Shown here: one piece after another, positions 1 through 8,639 of the stretch
Numbering within the stretch: position 1 is the first letter of the stretch
Layout: every line of letters starts with the position of its first letter
Assembly: GCA_026002855.1 (NCBI GenBank)
Contig: BPGD01000001.1
Coordinates: forward strand, 372,001-436,000
Length of the DNA stretch: 64,000 bases
Reading direction: 5' to 3'
Source: Bryobacteraceae bacterium
GTDB lineage: Bacteria; Acidobacteriota; Terriglobia; Bryobacterales; Bryobacteraceae
The notes under the pieces: generated by a model
What the model was told of the DNA's origin: nothing
Database searches by the model: none
Seen by the model: only the letters and a program-made list of their open reading frames with translations
Translations under genes and position numbers: made by a program

Positions 1-16
1 TTGTGGCGGCCGAGGC

Positions 17-697
17 TCAACGCCGCCGCAGAAGAGACAGGCCCAGCAGCCCCGCGCCCAGCAGGGCGAAAGTCGAGGGCTCGGGGGTCACCGTCCCGGC
101 CGCGCTGTCCAGGAAAAGGTGACTCGAGACTTCGTCGTCCTCAGTATTCACGACACCGAATCCCAATCGGTAGGCGCCTGTCGCCGGCAACACATAGGTG
201 AAAGCGTGCCAACCGGTGGCGCCATAGTCGCCCACCTGAATCCCTCCATTCCAGATGCTGGCGAGCACCGTAAGCTGTGCACCCGATGGCCCGGACACGA
301 CCGCGAACGCCGGGTCATTGTACTCCTCGTAATCCTCGGTCACATACGCCCAGTACACGGTTACCGTATCCCCGGCATTGCCCGAAAAGTCCTGGTAGAT
401 GGCGGAGCCGTTGGTCGCCGTGCCCGGCGGCAGTCCGCTGGACAACAGTCCCGGAGTCACGCCGAGAAATGTCTCCAAGCTGGCTACAGGAATCCCGTCA
501 TTGACGAGATGCGCCATGTAGGAGCCGGCCGGGCCGATCGTCCACGCGTTAATGGTTGTGGTGCCGTCCACTGTCACCGACCCTGCGGTGACCCACCCGG
601 TCGTGTCGCCGGACTCAAAGCCCGGATTGTTGAGGGTAATCACTGCCGCCGGGCACAGCCCGACTGTAAACACGAGAGCCGCTATGGCAATTCTCAT
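17..697 (-). CDS. PEP-CTERM sorting domain protein
   Basis: A 226-residue exported protein of unknown specific role. An N-terminal signal peptide (about residues 1-18, hydrophobic and ending in Ala) is followed by a Gly/Thr/Ser-rich beta-type body. The last 22 residues form a classic PEP-CTERM signal: PEP at 205-207, a hydrophobic Leu/Gly helix, then a terminal Arg cluster. In this family the tail is processed by an exosortase, and the protein is released or anchored at the envelope, often together with exopolysaccharide production. An AAGGAGGAG ribosome site lies just upstream of the ATG. No exosortase is in this window. The body resembles secreted glycan-binding-like PEP-CTERM proteins, but no binding site can be named. 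Confidence 0.88.
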   Translation of the reverse strand: MRIAIAALVFTVGLCPAAVITLNNPGFESGDTTGWVTAGSVTVDGTTTINAWTIGPAGSYMAHLVNDGIPVASLETFLGVTPGLLSSGLPPGTATNGSAIYQDFSGNAGDTVTVYWAYVTEDYEEYNDPAFAVVSGPSGAQLTVLASIWNGGIQVGDYGATGWHAFTYVLPATGAYRLGFGVVNTEDDEVSSHLFLDSAAGTVTPEPSTFALLGAGLLGLSLLRRR

Positions 698-839
698 ACG
701 AGTCTCCTCCTTTGGCTGGCGCTTTCATCGGTATGGAAATCTCCGCCAGCCGAAAATCAGTACTACGGGGAGAGTATACCACGACTACTAGTACTTGGAA
801 CCAAAATTCGGGCAGCCTGAACCGGTGCGCAGGAGAGGA

Positions 840-2624
840 TCAGAAGATGAAGCTGATGCCGCCGCGCACCGCACGCGGCATCTGAATGAGCCAAAGGCGG
901 CGGCCGTCCGGGGAAGTGATGGGCAGATACCCCTGCGCCAGCAGGTTGCGAAGCTCGGCGCTGATCTCCAGCCGTCCGGGTCCGGCGGCGATGGGCAGCG
1001 GCTGACGGAGCTGGACGTTCAGGCCGAGCTGCGGCTGCCAGCGCTGAGTCAGGAAAGCGTGGCCGGGGCCGGCAGTGCCGGGCGTTGTCCAGAGGTACGT
1101 CGTGACGAACCGGGTTCCCGCGCCAGGCACGACGCCGGTCACCCGGAGGGAGGCCCAGGGCCGCCGCACCGGATGCACGCCGGCCCGGATGCTTGCGGCG
1201 GATTCGGCCAGCGTGCCCGCATCGTAGGTCAGCATGGACGCGGCACCTGCGGCGAAGCCTGCCGACCAGGCGTCCCAGAGCTGCTGGGTGATCGAGGCCA
1301 TGTAGCCCAAGCTGCGGTAGTCGCCGATGTTGAAGACGGAGCTTGACGAGGCCAGGTCGGGCAGCAGGTCGGAAGTCGGCAGGAACTCGCCGCCAGTGGC
1401 CACCAGCGCCGCATCCCGCAAGGACTCGCGGAAAACCGCCGCCGCGAAGGTTCTCGTGCCGGCATCCTTGCGGTAGCCCAGCTCGAATGACTGCGTGCGC
1501 TGCACCCGCGCGGCGCCGCTGCGCAGCGAGACCCTGGGGAAGAGCGCCAGACCGGCCAGGCTGTTTTCGAAGGAGTCATCGCCGGCGATCAGCTCATAAG
1601 CGGGCGCCCCGCTGGAAAAACCGCCCTCGATGACACCCAGCTCGCCCAGGTCCCAGGTAAGCTTCGCGTAAGGACTCAGCAGGTTCAGCCGGTCGATGAA
1701 GACGACCGATTCAAGCATGGAACCGTAGGTCAATTGAAGCCCTGGCCGCAGCTCCATCCGGTCGCTCACGCGGACCGACATGGTGCGCAGCACGGGCGTC
1801 TCCACCGGAGCGCCCTGCCCGCGCAGGAACCCCTCGCCGGCCTGGCGCAGCGCTGCCTGGCGAACCGTCAGTTCGACCTCCGGGGAAGGCGTCAAACCCT
1901 CGCCCTGCCGTGAGTACGTTGTGCGGAAACCCGTTGTCGGCGTCCCGGATGTGGATGCATAGCCGACGTTGCCGCTGAAGCGCACCTCGTTATTGCCGAA
2001 CAGCGAGGTGGCCAGCGCGAAGGCCGTTCCCAGGTCCGGCTCGCTGCCCAGCGTTGGCGCCACGGACCCGTCGCCGCCGGATAGCCGGACCATCCCGCGA
2101 AGTGCGCTGAACGGGCCCGTATGCCGGCCGGCGGAGGCGGCCTGCCATTGCGGCTCTTGAGGTAGCAGCCGCAACACCGGGCGCGTTGCCGTGGACGAAC
2201 GCAGCACCCACTTCCAGTCCTCGCTCAGCAGGCCAGATTGCCCCGGCGGCATGTAGACCAGCTCGATGGTGCTGAACAGTTGCGCGAGCTGAATGTTGAG
2301 GAAGCTCTCCACGCCGGGGCGCACCACAATGTGGTTGCGCACCGCAGGCACGAAGCTTGCCAGCGAGACCCGGACGGTGTAGGTGTCCGGCGGCAGGGCT
2401 TCAAAGCGGAACCAGCCGTCCGGCCCGGTCAGGGCGCGCTGCACCACGCGCTCGGCCCGGTTCAGTACGACGACGGCGGCACCCATCTGCCCGACGCCCG
2501 CACTGTTGCGCACCTGCCCGCTGATCGCGCCAAGCAGGACGAGTTCCGCACCCTGCGCCTTGGGCGACAGGCTCGCCAGCACTGCGGCAAGCGCCAGCAC
2601 GGCGGTGCGGCACATCGGCTTCAT
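840..2624 (-). CDS. Carboxypeptidase-regulatory-like / outer-membrane barrel protein
   Basis: A 594-residue secreted protein. After a signal peptide comes a carboxypeptidase regulatory-like (transthyretin-type) domain at about residues 30-110, recognisable by the ISGQVRNSAG start and the PDTYTVRVSL segment. The remainder is rich in alternating aromatic/polar strands and ends in Phe, like an outer-membrane beta-barrel. Acidobacteria carry many such receptor-like proteins, but no TonB plug domain is evident and the length is below the usual 900-1100 residues. This is therefore a reduced or plug-less relative. The start at 2624 is preferred over an in-frame start at 2648 because a GGGAAG ribosome site precedes it and it gives a clean signal peptide. 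It lies 39 bases after the GWxTD gene, so the two are probably co-transcribed. The transported or bound substrate is unknown. Confidence 0.6.
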   Translation of the reverse strand: MKPMCRTAVLALAAVLASLSPKAQGAELVLLGAISGQVRNSAGVGQMGAAVVVLNRAERVVQRALTGPDGWFRFEALPPDTYTVRVSLASFVPAVRNHIVVRPGVESFLNIQLAQLFSTIELVYMPPGQSGLLSEDWKWVLRSSTATRPVLRLLPQEPQWQAASAGRHTGPFSALRGMVRLSGGDGSVAPTLGSEPDLGTAFALATSLFGNNEVRFSGNVGYASTSGTPTTGFRTTYSRQGEGLTPSPEVELTVRQAALRQAGEGFLRGQGAPVETPVLRTMSVRVSDRMELRPGLQLTYGSMLESVVFIDRLNLLSPYAKLTWDLGELGVIEGGFSSGAPAYELIAGDDSFENSLAGLALFPRVSLRSGAARVQRTQSFELGYRKDAGTRTFAAAVFRESLRDAALVATGGEFLPTSDLLPDLASSSSVFNIGDYRSLGYMASITQQLWDAWSAGFAAGAASMLTYDAGTLAESAASIRAGVHPVRRPWASLRVTGVVPGAGTRFVTTYLWTTPGTAGPGHAFLTQRWQPQLGLNVQLRQPLPIAAGPGRLEISAELRNLLAQGYLPITSPDGRRLWLIQMPRAVRGGISFIF

Positions 2625-2663
2625 CGAGCTTCCCGCGCCCGGCCGCAAGCCGGACGCCGACGA

Positions 2664-4346
2664 CTACAGAACCGTAAACTGGGCCGACTGGGTCAGGGTC
2701 GCACTCCTGAGTCGGTCGGTCACCTTGACTTTCAAAGTATACTTGCCTGGTTCGAAGTTCGCCAGCGGCAGCAGCTTCTCGATGGTCACCTGGGAAGCCG
2801 AGCCCTCCAGCGCGGCAGCGTCTTCGGTGAACTCAAGCACCGGCTGATTGTCAGAGTCGCGTACGATCTCGTAGACAATCTCGCCCTTCGGCTTTCCGGT
2901 GGCCTCGTCCGGCTGGAAGTTATACAGCTTCATGTAGATGCCCATTTTCTCGTTGCGGCGGAACGTTTCGCCGACCCGAGGGCGGACCTTGGAAGTGCCG
3001 ATGACGAACTGGCCCGTGCCAATGCTGCGCGTGGGCACCTTCTCGAGCACGTCGGCCAAAACCAGCGAGCTGGCAAACAGAACGTCGTCCTCCAGGCGGG
3101 GTACGTTCAGCGCCATCTCGTAGTTGTTCATGTTGCCGCCGACGACGTCCTTGGCCACCACGTTGAGGCGGTACATGCCCGGCGGGAGCGGGATGGACTT
3201 CTGATAGAGGGAAACGCCCTTGGCCGCCTCCTGGAGCATCGACGTCGGCACGTCGATGGAGACCACGTCTTCGAAGACGTTCACCACGCGGCGCGTCATG
3301 GAGGTGATGCGCGCATAGATGTTGACGATCGCCTTCGACATCTCGCCTTCCTGCTTGAACTGAAGGTCCTTGCGGTTGAACTGGAGCGTGATGGAGGTAA
3401 GTACCGTCGAGGACGTGGTCGGGAAGAAGTCCGCGCGAGCCTGCATGGGCAGCAGGTTGTACAGGATGCGAGAGTTGACCTGCGCCTCCAGATCGCGGAA
3501 CTTGATCTTCGGCGCCTTCTGGAGGTCGGCATACTGCTGGAGCCGCTCAAACTGGTTCATGCGCGCCGGCAGCGGGGAGTTGCCGACGCCGAGCCGCGTA
3601 CCGTCGGTGCGGTTGAAGCGGTCTGCCTTGTCGGCCAGCCCCATCTGCTCCATCAGTGTGAGGCCCGCGCCCGGCACCATCAGCAGCGCGTCCTTTTCGC
3701 TGGGATCCATCGTCATCCGGTATTCGCCGGTCATGGACTTGTCGACGAACTCGATGATGATGTCGGTCTGCATGCCCACGCCTTCCAGGTACCGGTAGCG
3801 CCATTTCTCAAACGGATAGGTGGCCGTCGTGCCGCCACCTTCTTCCCATGGCCGTTGATAGGTGCCGCCGGAAGGATGCGACTCGATCTCATCCGGAGGG
3901 CCAAATGTGATGTAGATGCGGCCACGGTCCGTCTTCCAGCCGGGGATGCCGGAGGCGAACCGCTCGTTGGCGTAGGCGATGCGGCGGTAGTGCTCTTCCT
4001 TGTATTCGTTCTCGACCGTGTCCGGCGTCGGGTCGCGCCGCAGCCAGAACTGCTCGATGAACTGCTCGCGCTCTTCGTCGGTCTGGAGGTTCTTGAAGGC
4101 GCGCCGCTCCTCGTCGGTAATGATGTAGACGACGTCCTCTTCGAGCCACTTGCGGTATGGCGACTCGAGCTCTTTTCTGCGCCGCTCTTCCTGTCTGCGG
4201 CGTTCCTTCTCCGTCATCGGCCGGGCCAACGTCTCGCGCTGACCGTTGTCGGAAGCCTGTTTCCTGCGCTGGGCCGAGGCCGTGTCCGCCACCTCGGCGA
4301 GCAGGGCCAGCGCCATGGCAAAGGCGAAAATGGAAGACCGCCTCAT
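2664..4346 (-). CDS. GWxTD domain-containing secreted protein
   Basis: A 560-residue exported protein. A signal peptide (about residues 1-25, cleavage near ASA-Q) leads into a charged, helical stretch and then the signature GWKTD at residues 136-140, followed by a GRIYITFGPPDEIE motif. That motif defines the GWxTD domain family, which is common in Acidobacteria and Bacteroidetes and has no established biochemical function. The C-terminal half is beta-rich and contains phrases typical of the family's immunoglobulin-like part. The ATG at 4346 is chosen because GGGGAG lies directly upstream; 26 extra in-frame codons upstream would spoil the signal peptide. It is the first gene of a likely two-gene unit with the barrel-like protein downstream. 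Confidence 0.85.
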   Translation of the reverse strand: MRRSSIFAFAMALALLAEVADTASAQRRKQASDNGQRETLARPMTEKERRRQEERRRKELESPYRKWLEEDVVYIITDEERRAFKNLQTDEEREQFIEQFWLRRDPTPDTVENEYKEEHYRRIAYANERFASGIPGWKTDRGRIYITFGPPDEIESHPSGGTYQRPWEEGGGTTATYPFEKWRYRYLEGVGMQTDIIIEFVDKSMTGEYRMTMDPSEKDALLMVPGAGLTLMEQMGLADKADRFNRTDGTRLGVGNSPLPARMNQFERLQQYADLQKAPKIKFRDLEAQVNSRILYNLLPMQARADFFPTTSSTVLTSITLQFNRKDLQFKQEGEMSKAIVNIYARITSMTRRVVNVFEDVVSIDVPTSMLQEAAKGVSLYQKSIPLPPGMYRLNVVAKDVVGGNMNNYEMALNVPRLEDDVLFASSLVLADVLEKVPTRSIGTGQFVIGTSKVRPRVGETFRRNEKMGIYMKLYNFQPDEATGKPKGEIVYEIVRDSDNQPVLEFTEDAAALEGSASQVTIEKLLPLANFEPGKYTLKVKVTDRLRSATLTQSAQFTVL

Positions 4347-4477
4347 AGCACACTCCCCACGCTTCGGCCAGTGATTGCGACTCCCAGAGCCTGCACCACT
4401 TTCAGTGTAACCCAACTTTTTCACGAAGGACTTCCTGAAAAGGGATGTCCGAACCGGCCGCTCCGTTTCAATCCGGC

Positions 4478-5293
4478 TCAGTCCGCGCCCCCCGTCTCCA
4501 GTTCCGGCTGTCCCGGCAGATCCAGGGGGACGAATTCTTCGCCCTCTGTTCCCACGGCAAAGGGGCTGAAGTTCGTGGCCACGTCGTAGACGTCCACGCC
4601 TTCGGCGCGCTTGAGCGTATTGACGACCAGGTAGGTCACCGGCGTCATGGCGGCTTCATAGAGCACCTTCCCCAGATAGCCACTGACGATGAGGTTTGCG
4701 ATCGTCGCCCAGGACTCGCGCCCGGCGAAGGCCACCGTCATCACCACCATCGAGTCCACGAGCTGGCCCACGGCCGTCGAGCCGATGGTGCGCATCCAGA
4801 GGGCGCGGCCGCGGGTCCACACCTTCATCTTCGCCAGCACATACGAGTTGGCAAACTCGCCGGCCCAGTAAGCCAGCAGACTGGCCGCCACCATGCGGGG
4901 CACAAACCCGAAGACCACTTCAAAGGCCTTCTGATCAGGGAAGTCCGGTGCCGGCGGCAGCCAAACGACGATCATGCCGAACAGCGCCATCAGCGCCGAG
5001 CCGAAAAAACCGAGCCAGATGGCGCGGCGGGAGCCGGCGTAACCGTAGACCTCAGTGAAGATGTCGCCGAAGATGTAGGTGATCGGGAACAGCAGTTGCG
5101 CCCCGCTGATGCGGAAGGGCCCGATGGCGCAGATCTTCGGACCGATCAGGTTCGACACCAGCAGCACGGTGACGAAGACGACGACCAGGGTGTCGAAGTA
5201 GCGGAAGGAGTGCTGGGGGCGAACGAAGGGGTTGGCGCCGCGGACCGGTGACACCATACGTGAAAGTAGATGATCGAAGCCGTCCCGCGGCAT
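4478..5293 (-). CDS. Queuosine precursor transporter (YhhQ/VUT family)
   Basis: A 271-residue integral membrane protein with about six hydrophobic helices. It matches the YhhQ/VUT family, shown by the SNLIGPKI motif in the first helix and the YIFGDIFTEVYGY segment in the second, both hallmarks of the family. Members import queuosine precursors (preQ0/preQ1) for tRNA modification. No queuosine synthesis genes are in this window, so salvage from outside is a reasonable inference. The start is uncertain: the ATG at 5293 and the ATG at 5257 are both possible and neither has a strong ribosome site. It is the last gene of a minus-strand run, 16 bases after the upstream secreted-protein gene. Confidence 0.85.
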   Translation of the reverse strand: MPRDGFDHLLSRMVSPVRGANPFVRPQHSFRYFDTLVVVFVTVLLVSNLIGPKICAIGPFRISGAQLLFPITYIFGDIFTEVYGYAGSRRAIWLGFFGSALMALFGMIVVWLPPAPDFPDQKAFEVVFGFVPRMVAASLLAYWAGEFANSYVLAKMKVWTRGRALWMRTIGSTAVGQLVDSMVVMTVAFAGRESWATIANLIVSGYLGKVLYEAAMTPVTYLVVNTLKRAEGVDVYDVATNFSPFAVGTEGEEFVPLDLPGQPELETGGAD

Positions 5294-5309
5294 CAGGAAG
5301 ACGAGAGAG

Positions 5310-5783
5310 CTACTGCTTGTCCATGACGAACTTCAGCGCGAAGTCGCCCTGCGGCGTGCTGATGTCGGTCTTGACGGTCAGCGTCTTGCCGTCTTCGGAA
5401 AGGCTCCAGGTCTCCACCGACTTGATTTGGTTGCCCTGGATCTCGCGGCTGACGGTGATCTCCAGGTTGTCGCCCTTCCATACGGGCGTCACCTTCACCG
5501 GCCCCATCGGCGTTTCGATGGTCTTTTCCTTGCCATCGATCGTATACTCCATCTCGTTGGTGCGTTCCTGCCCCTGGAAGGCCTGAACCGTGGTCATCTT
5601 CAGGCTGGGGTCGTTATGGTCGATGGTGCGCTCGAATTTTTCCGGCCCGGCCGGCATGGGGCCAAAGTCGGACTTCGCATTGTTCAGTTTCCAAACTCCC
5701 GAAAAGTTCGGCTTTTCGGCGGCCGCGAGGCCCAGGACACAGAACGCCGCCAGCGCGGCGGCAGCAAACAGACGTCTCATCAT
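5310..5783 (-). CDS. Small secreted protein of unknown function
   Basis: A 157-residue exported protein with a signal peptide (two Met, two Arg, then an Ala/Leu-rich core to about residue 22). The mature part is beta-rich with a FSGVWKLNNAKSDFGP motif after the cleavage site. That motif recurs in many small acidobacterial secreted proteins of lipocalin-like appearance. The function is not known. The start at 5783 (ATGATG) gives the signal peptide its natural beginning; an upstream in-frame Met at 5831 would overlap the preceding gene and lengthen the N-terminus without purpose. It lies between the M24-like gene and the queuosine transporter and is probably carried on the same transcript. Confidence 0.7.
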   Translation of the reverse strand: MMRRLFAAAALAAFCVLGLAAAEKPNFSGVWKLNNAKSDFGPMPAGPEKFERTIDHNDPSLKMTTVQAFQGQERTNEMEYTIDGKEKTIETPMGPVKVTPVWKGDNLEITVSREIQGNQIKSVETWSLSEDGKTLTVKTDISTPQGDFALKFVMDKQ

Positions 5784-5817
5784 CGGAAGGCCCCTTCCTT
5801 TCCAAACGGGGCTTGCC

Positions 5818-7191
5818 TCAGGATAGCGCAAAAACGAGGCGGGGCCGCAGCAGGAACGGCGGGACGATGCCGCAGAGATTCGACAGAGGCAGCACCTCGT
5901 CGTGTACGGGAAGCCCGAGCACGTCTCTCATGAAATCGCGCCGCCGCAGGCACCGCCCGATCAGATCCGGCCAACGCCGGCGCAGCTCATTCTGAAGCGC
6001 GGCGTCGGCCAGCAGGTAGCCGTCTTCCATCCGCGTCGAGTAGAAGACGGGATGAGACGGGATGACATCGGACTGGATCACCATCCCGCTGCGCAGCGGC
6101 TCAACCGAGCCTTCATAGGCGGGCGCCGAGAGCCATTCCTCGAAGTGAATCAGGTGGCCGGGATTCAGGAAAATGCCGAACTTTTCCCGCGGCAGCCGTT
6201 CATGGACCGCCCGCCAGAGATCGCCGCCGGCAGCCCCGATCTTCAGAGCCGAAAACCACGCGCCCATGGCCGCGAAATAGGGGCCGGCGAACTCCTCCAC
6301 ATAGGCCCGCGCCGCCTCTGGCAGCTCCGCCTCGGACTCTGCCACCCAGCCGCAGCGGCAGCAGTTGGCGCCCCAGTAGCAAATGCCGCAACTGAAGCGT
6401 CCGCCGCGAACCACGCGCTCGCCGCAGGCGCTCGAGAGGCTGGCGCGGTTGTTGCCGCACTTCAGCGTCATATGGCAGCCCAGCGGAACGCCGTTGTAGC
6501 GTGCCTCGACGAGCAGATCATGATCGAGCGCGCCAGGCCGCACGGCGCGCAGAACTCGCCTCATGCCCTCGCTGGCCAGCGTGGAGGTCCACTCAAACCA
6601 GGCGATCTCCTGTGGCGACGCCTGTTGACGCAGCCCCATGAGCAGCCGTGTTTCGTTGACGACGTTCTCGTAGCCGGCGGCAAAGCGCAGTTCATCGGCG
6701 ATGAAGGCGGGCAGGTCGAGCCGCTCCGGCGGAGACAGCGGCTTCCATCCGGCGGCGCCGACGCGCGAATGCGCGTCGATTTCCAGCTCACGAAAGATCT
6801 CGGCCAGCGTGCGGCCGCCCTCGCGCGGCTGGTCCGGCAGGGAAAACTCCGGGTAGCGCTCGAGCCGGATATCGCCGCAGGCGACCGGCGGCGAAGCCGG
6901 CGCGTAGTTCATGCATTCGTTGCCAACGAGGAGCAGCGGCTTGCCCTCCGGGCCGACGAGCAGCAGCGCCTCCTCGAAGCGCGGATCGAAACCGGTGAGC
7001 CATTGCAGGTTGGCGAAGTGCTCGCGGTCGCCATAGACGGCGAAATGCGTCAGCCCGCGCTCCTGCATGTGTTCGCGCAGCCGGCTGAGGCGCGCCGCAT
7101 ACTCGTCGCGGGAGACGCGCCACGCCGGCGGTGCGGATGCGGAGCCGAAGTCGGGCCAGTCGATCTCGGTCAGGCGGACCTGCGTCATCAT
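5818..7191 (-). CDS. M24-family peptidase homolog lacking metal ligands
   Basis: A 457-residue cytoplasmic protein with the two-part layout of creatinase/Xaa-Pro aminopeptidases: an N-terminal domain (about 25-190, with FAVYGDREHFANLQWLTGFDP) and a pita-bread-like C-terminal domain. In the C-terminal domain the usual pair of metal-binding Asp residues is absent. In their place sits a Cys-rich stretch with Cys at 268, 271, 277, 278 and 280. A His pair remains (H346, H349), and one late acidic residue fits the usual position (E389). It is therefore probably not a standard dinuclear metallopeptidase; a creatinase-like metal-free hydrolase or a new metal site is possible. It starts at 7191 with an ATGA overlap on the upstream permease, which argues for joint expression with amino-acid uptake. 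Confidence 0.7.
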   Translation of the reverse strand: MMTQVRLTEIDWPDFGSASAPPAWRVSRDEYAARLSRLREHMQERGLTHFAVYGDREHFANLQWLTGFDPRFEEALLLVGPEGKPLLLVGNECMNYAPASPPVACGDIRLERYPEFSLPDQPREGGRTLAEIFRELEIDAHSRVGAAGWKPLSPPERLDLPAFIADELRFAAGYENVVNETRLLMGLRQQASPQEIAWFEWTSTLASEGMRRVLRAVRPGALDHDLLVEARYNGVPLGCHMTLKCGNNRASLSSACGERVVRGGRFSCGICYWGANCCRCGWVAESEAELPEAARAYVEEFAGPYFAAMGAWFSALKIGAAGGDLWRAVHERLPREKFGIFLNPGHLIHFEEWLSAPAYEGSVEPLRSGMVIQSDVIPSHPVFYSTRMEDGYLLADAALQNELRRRWPDLIGRCLRRRDFMRDVLGLPVHDEVLPLSNLCGIVPPFLLRPRLVFALS

Positions 7192-8639
7192 CGGCGCGAA
7201 GCGGCCTCCTGAATCGCCAGTTGCAGGTGGCTGCGCGAGCGGCTGTAGCCGAAGTAGACGAACAGCCCGATGGTCATCCAGGTGAGGAAGGCGATCTTGG
7301 TGATGCGGTCCAGGCTGAACATCAGCAGCAGACAGAACAGCATTCCGAGAATCGGCACCAGCGGAACCATGGGCGTGCGAAACGGCCGCGGCGTGTCCGG
7401 ATGCGTGCGCCGCATGATGATGACGCCCGCGCAGACGAGCGTGAACGCCCACAGCGTCCCCATCGACGTGAGGTTGCCCAGCTGCTGGATGGGCGTGAAC
7501 GCTCCCAGCGCGCCCACGAAGATCATCAGGAGCAAGTTGGACTTCCACGGCGTGGCGAAGCGCTCGTGCAGTTCGGAAAACATCTCCGGCAGCAGGCCGT
7601 CGCGCGACATTGAATAGAACACGCGCGACTGGCCAAGCAGCATCACCAGCATCACCGACGTCAGCCCGGCCAGCGAGCCCAGCTTCATCAGGAACCCGAG
7701 CCACGGGATGCTCCTCATCCGGTCCACCGCCACGGCCAGCGGCGCGGCGACGTTGAGCTCGCGGTAGTTGACCACGCCGGTGAGTACCGCCGCATAGAGG
7801 ATATACAGCACCGTGCAGATGGCCAGCGAGCCGACGATGCCGATGGGCATGTCGCGCTTCGGATTGCGCGCCTCCTGCGCGGCCGTGGAGACCGCATCAA
7901 AGCCGATGTAGGCGAAAAAGATCTGCCCGGCCGCGGCCAGCACGCCGGTCCAGCCGTAGCGGCCGAACTCGCCGGTGGTGTTCTCGGGCAGGAACGGGCG
8001 GTAGTTTTCGTAGTTGATGAAGAAGTAGCCGATGCCGATGAACAGGATGACGACGCTGAGCTTGACGGCGACGATCAGCGCGTTGAAGCGCGCCGACTCC
8101 TGGATGCCGATGATCAGGATGGTGGAGATGATCCAGATGATCAGCACGCTCGGCAGGTTGATCAGGCCCGGCACCGGATCCCACGGCGAATGGATCAACG
8201 GCTGCGGCAGGTGGATGCCGAACGATTCGAGAATCGACACCATGTAGCCGGACCAGGACACTGACACGGTGGCGGCGCCGATGGCGTATTCGAGCACCAG
8301 CGCCCAGCCGATGATCCAGGCGAGCAGCTCGCCCATGGTGGCGTAGGCGTATGTATAGGCGCTGCCGGCCACGGGGATCATCGTTGCAAACTCGCTGTAG
8401 CAGAAGCCTGCGAAGGCGCAGGCGATGGCCGCCAGAATGAAGCTGAGCACTACGGCCGGCCCGGCATGCTGCGCGGCGGCCACGCCGGTCAGCGAAAAGA
8501 TGCCGGCGCCGATGATGGCGCCAATGCCCAGTGAAATCAGTTGCGTTGCGGTGAGCGTGCGTTTCAGCGAGTGGCCGTGCGCGTCAGCGCCGGATTCCTG
8601 GAGGATTTTTTCAAGGGGCTTTCGGGCGAAGAGATTCAT
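7188..8639 (-). CDS. APC-family amino acid permease (cationic-type)
   Basis: A 483-residue inner-membrane transporter with about 12 helices. The N-terminal GIGAIIGAGIFSLTG motif is the consensus substrate-binding turn of helix 1 in the APC superfamily. The overall pattern (GPAVVLSF, FCYSEFATMIPVAGSAYTY) matches the cationic amino acid transporter branch. Transport is expected to be proton- or gradient-driven import of amino acids; the exact substrate cannot be read from sequence. The ATG at 8639 overlaps the TGA of the upstream permease (ATGA), and its own stop overlaps the start of the M24-like gene in the same way. The three genes are thus translationally coupled. Confidence 0.9.
   Translation of the reverse strand: MNLFARKPLEKILQESGADAHGHSLKRTLTATQLISLGIGAIIGAGIFSLTGVAAAQHAGPAVVLSFILAAIACAFAGFCYSEFATMIPVAGSAYTYAYATMGELLAWIIGWALVLEYAIGAATVSVSWSGYMVSILESFGIHLPQPLIHSPWDPVPGLINLPSVLIIWIISTILIIGIQESARFNALIVAVKLSVVILFIGIGYFFINYENYRPFLPENTTGEFGRYGWTGVLAAAGQIFFAYIGFDAVSTAAQEARNPKRDMPIGIVGSLAICTVLYILYAAVLTGVVNYRELNVAAPLAVAVDRMRSIPWLGFLMKLGSLAGLTSVMLVMLLGQSRVFYSMSRDGLLPEMFSELHERFATPWKSNLLLMIFVGALGAFTPIQQLGNLTSMGTLWAFTLVCAGVIIMRRTHPDTPRPFRTPMVPLVPILGMLFCLLLMFSLDRITKIAFLTWMTIGLFVYFGYSRSRSHLQLAIQEAASRR

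Noticed and set aside
840-2624. Full TonB-dependent receptor
   Set aside because: No TonB box or plug domain is evident and the protein is too short; only the regulatory-like domain and barrel-like strands are seen.
2238-4589. Long plus-strand frame opposite the GWxTD gene
   Set aside because: Its His/Asp/Arg-rich composition is typical of an antisense shadow, while the minus strand has a clear family motif and signal peptide.
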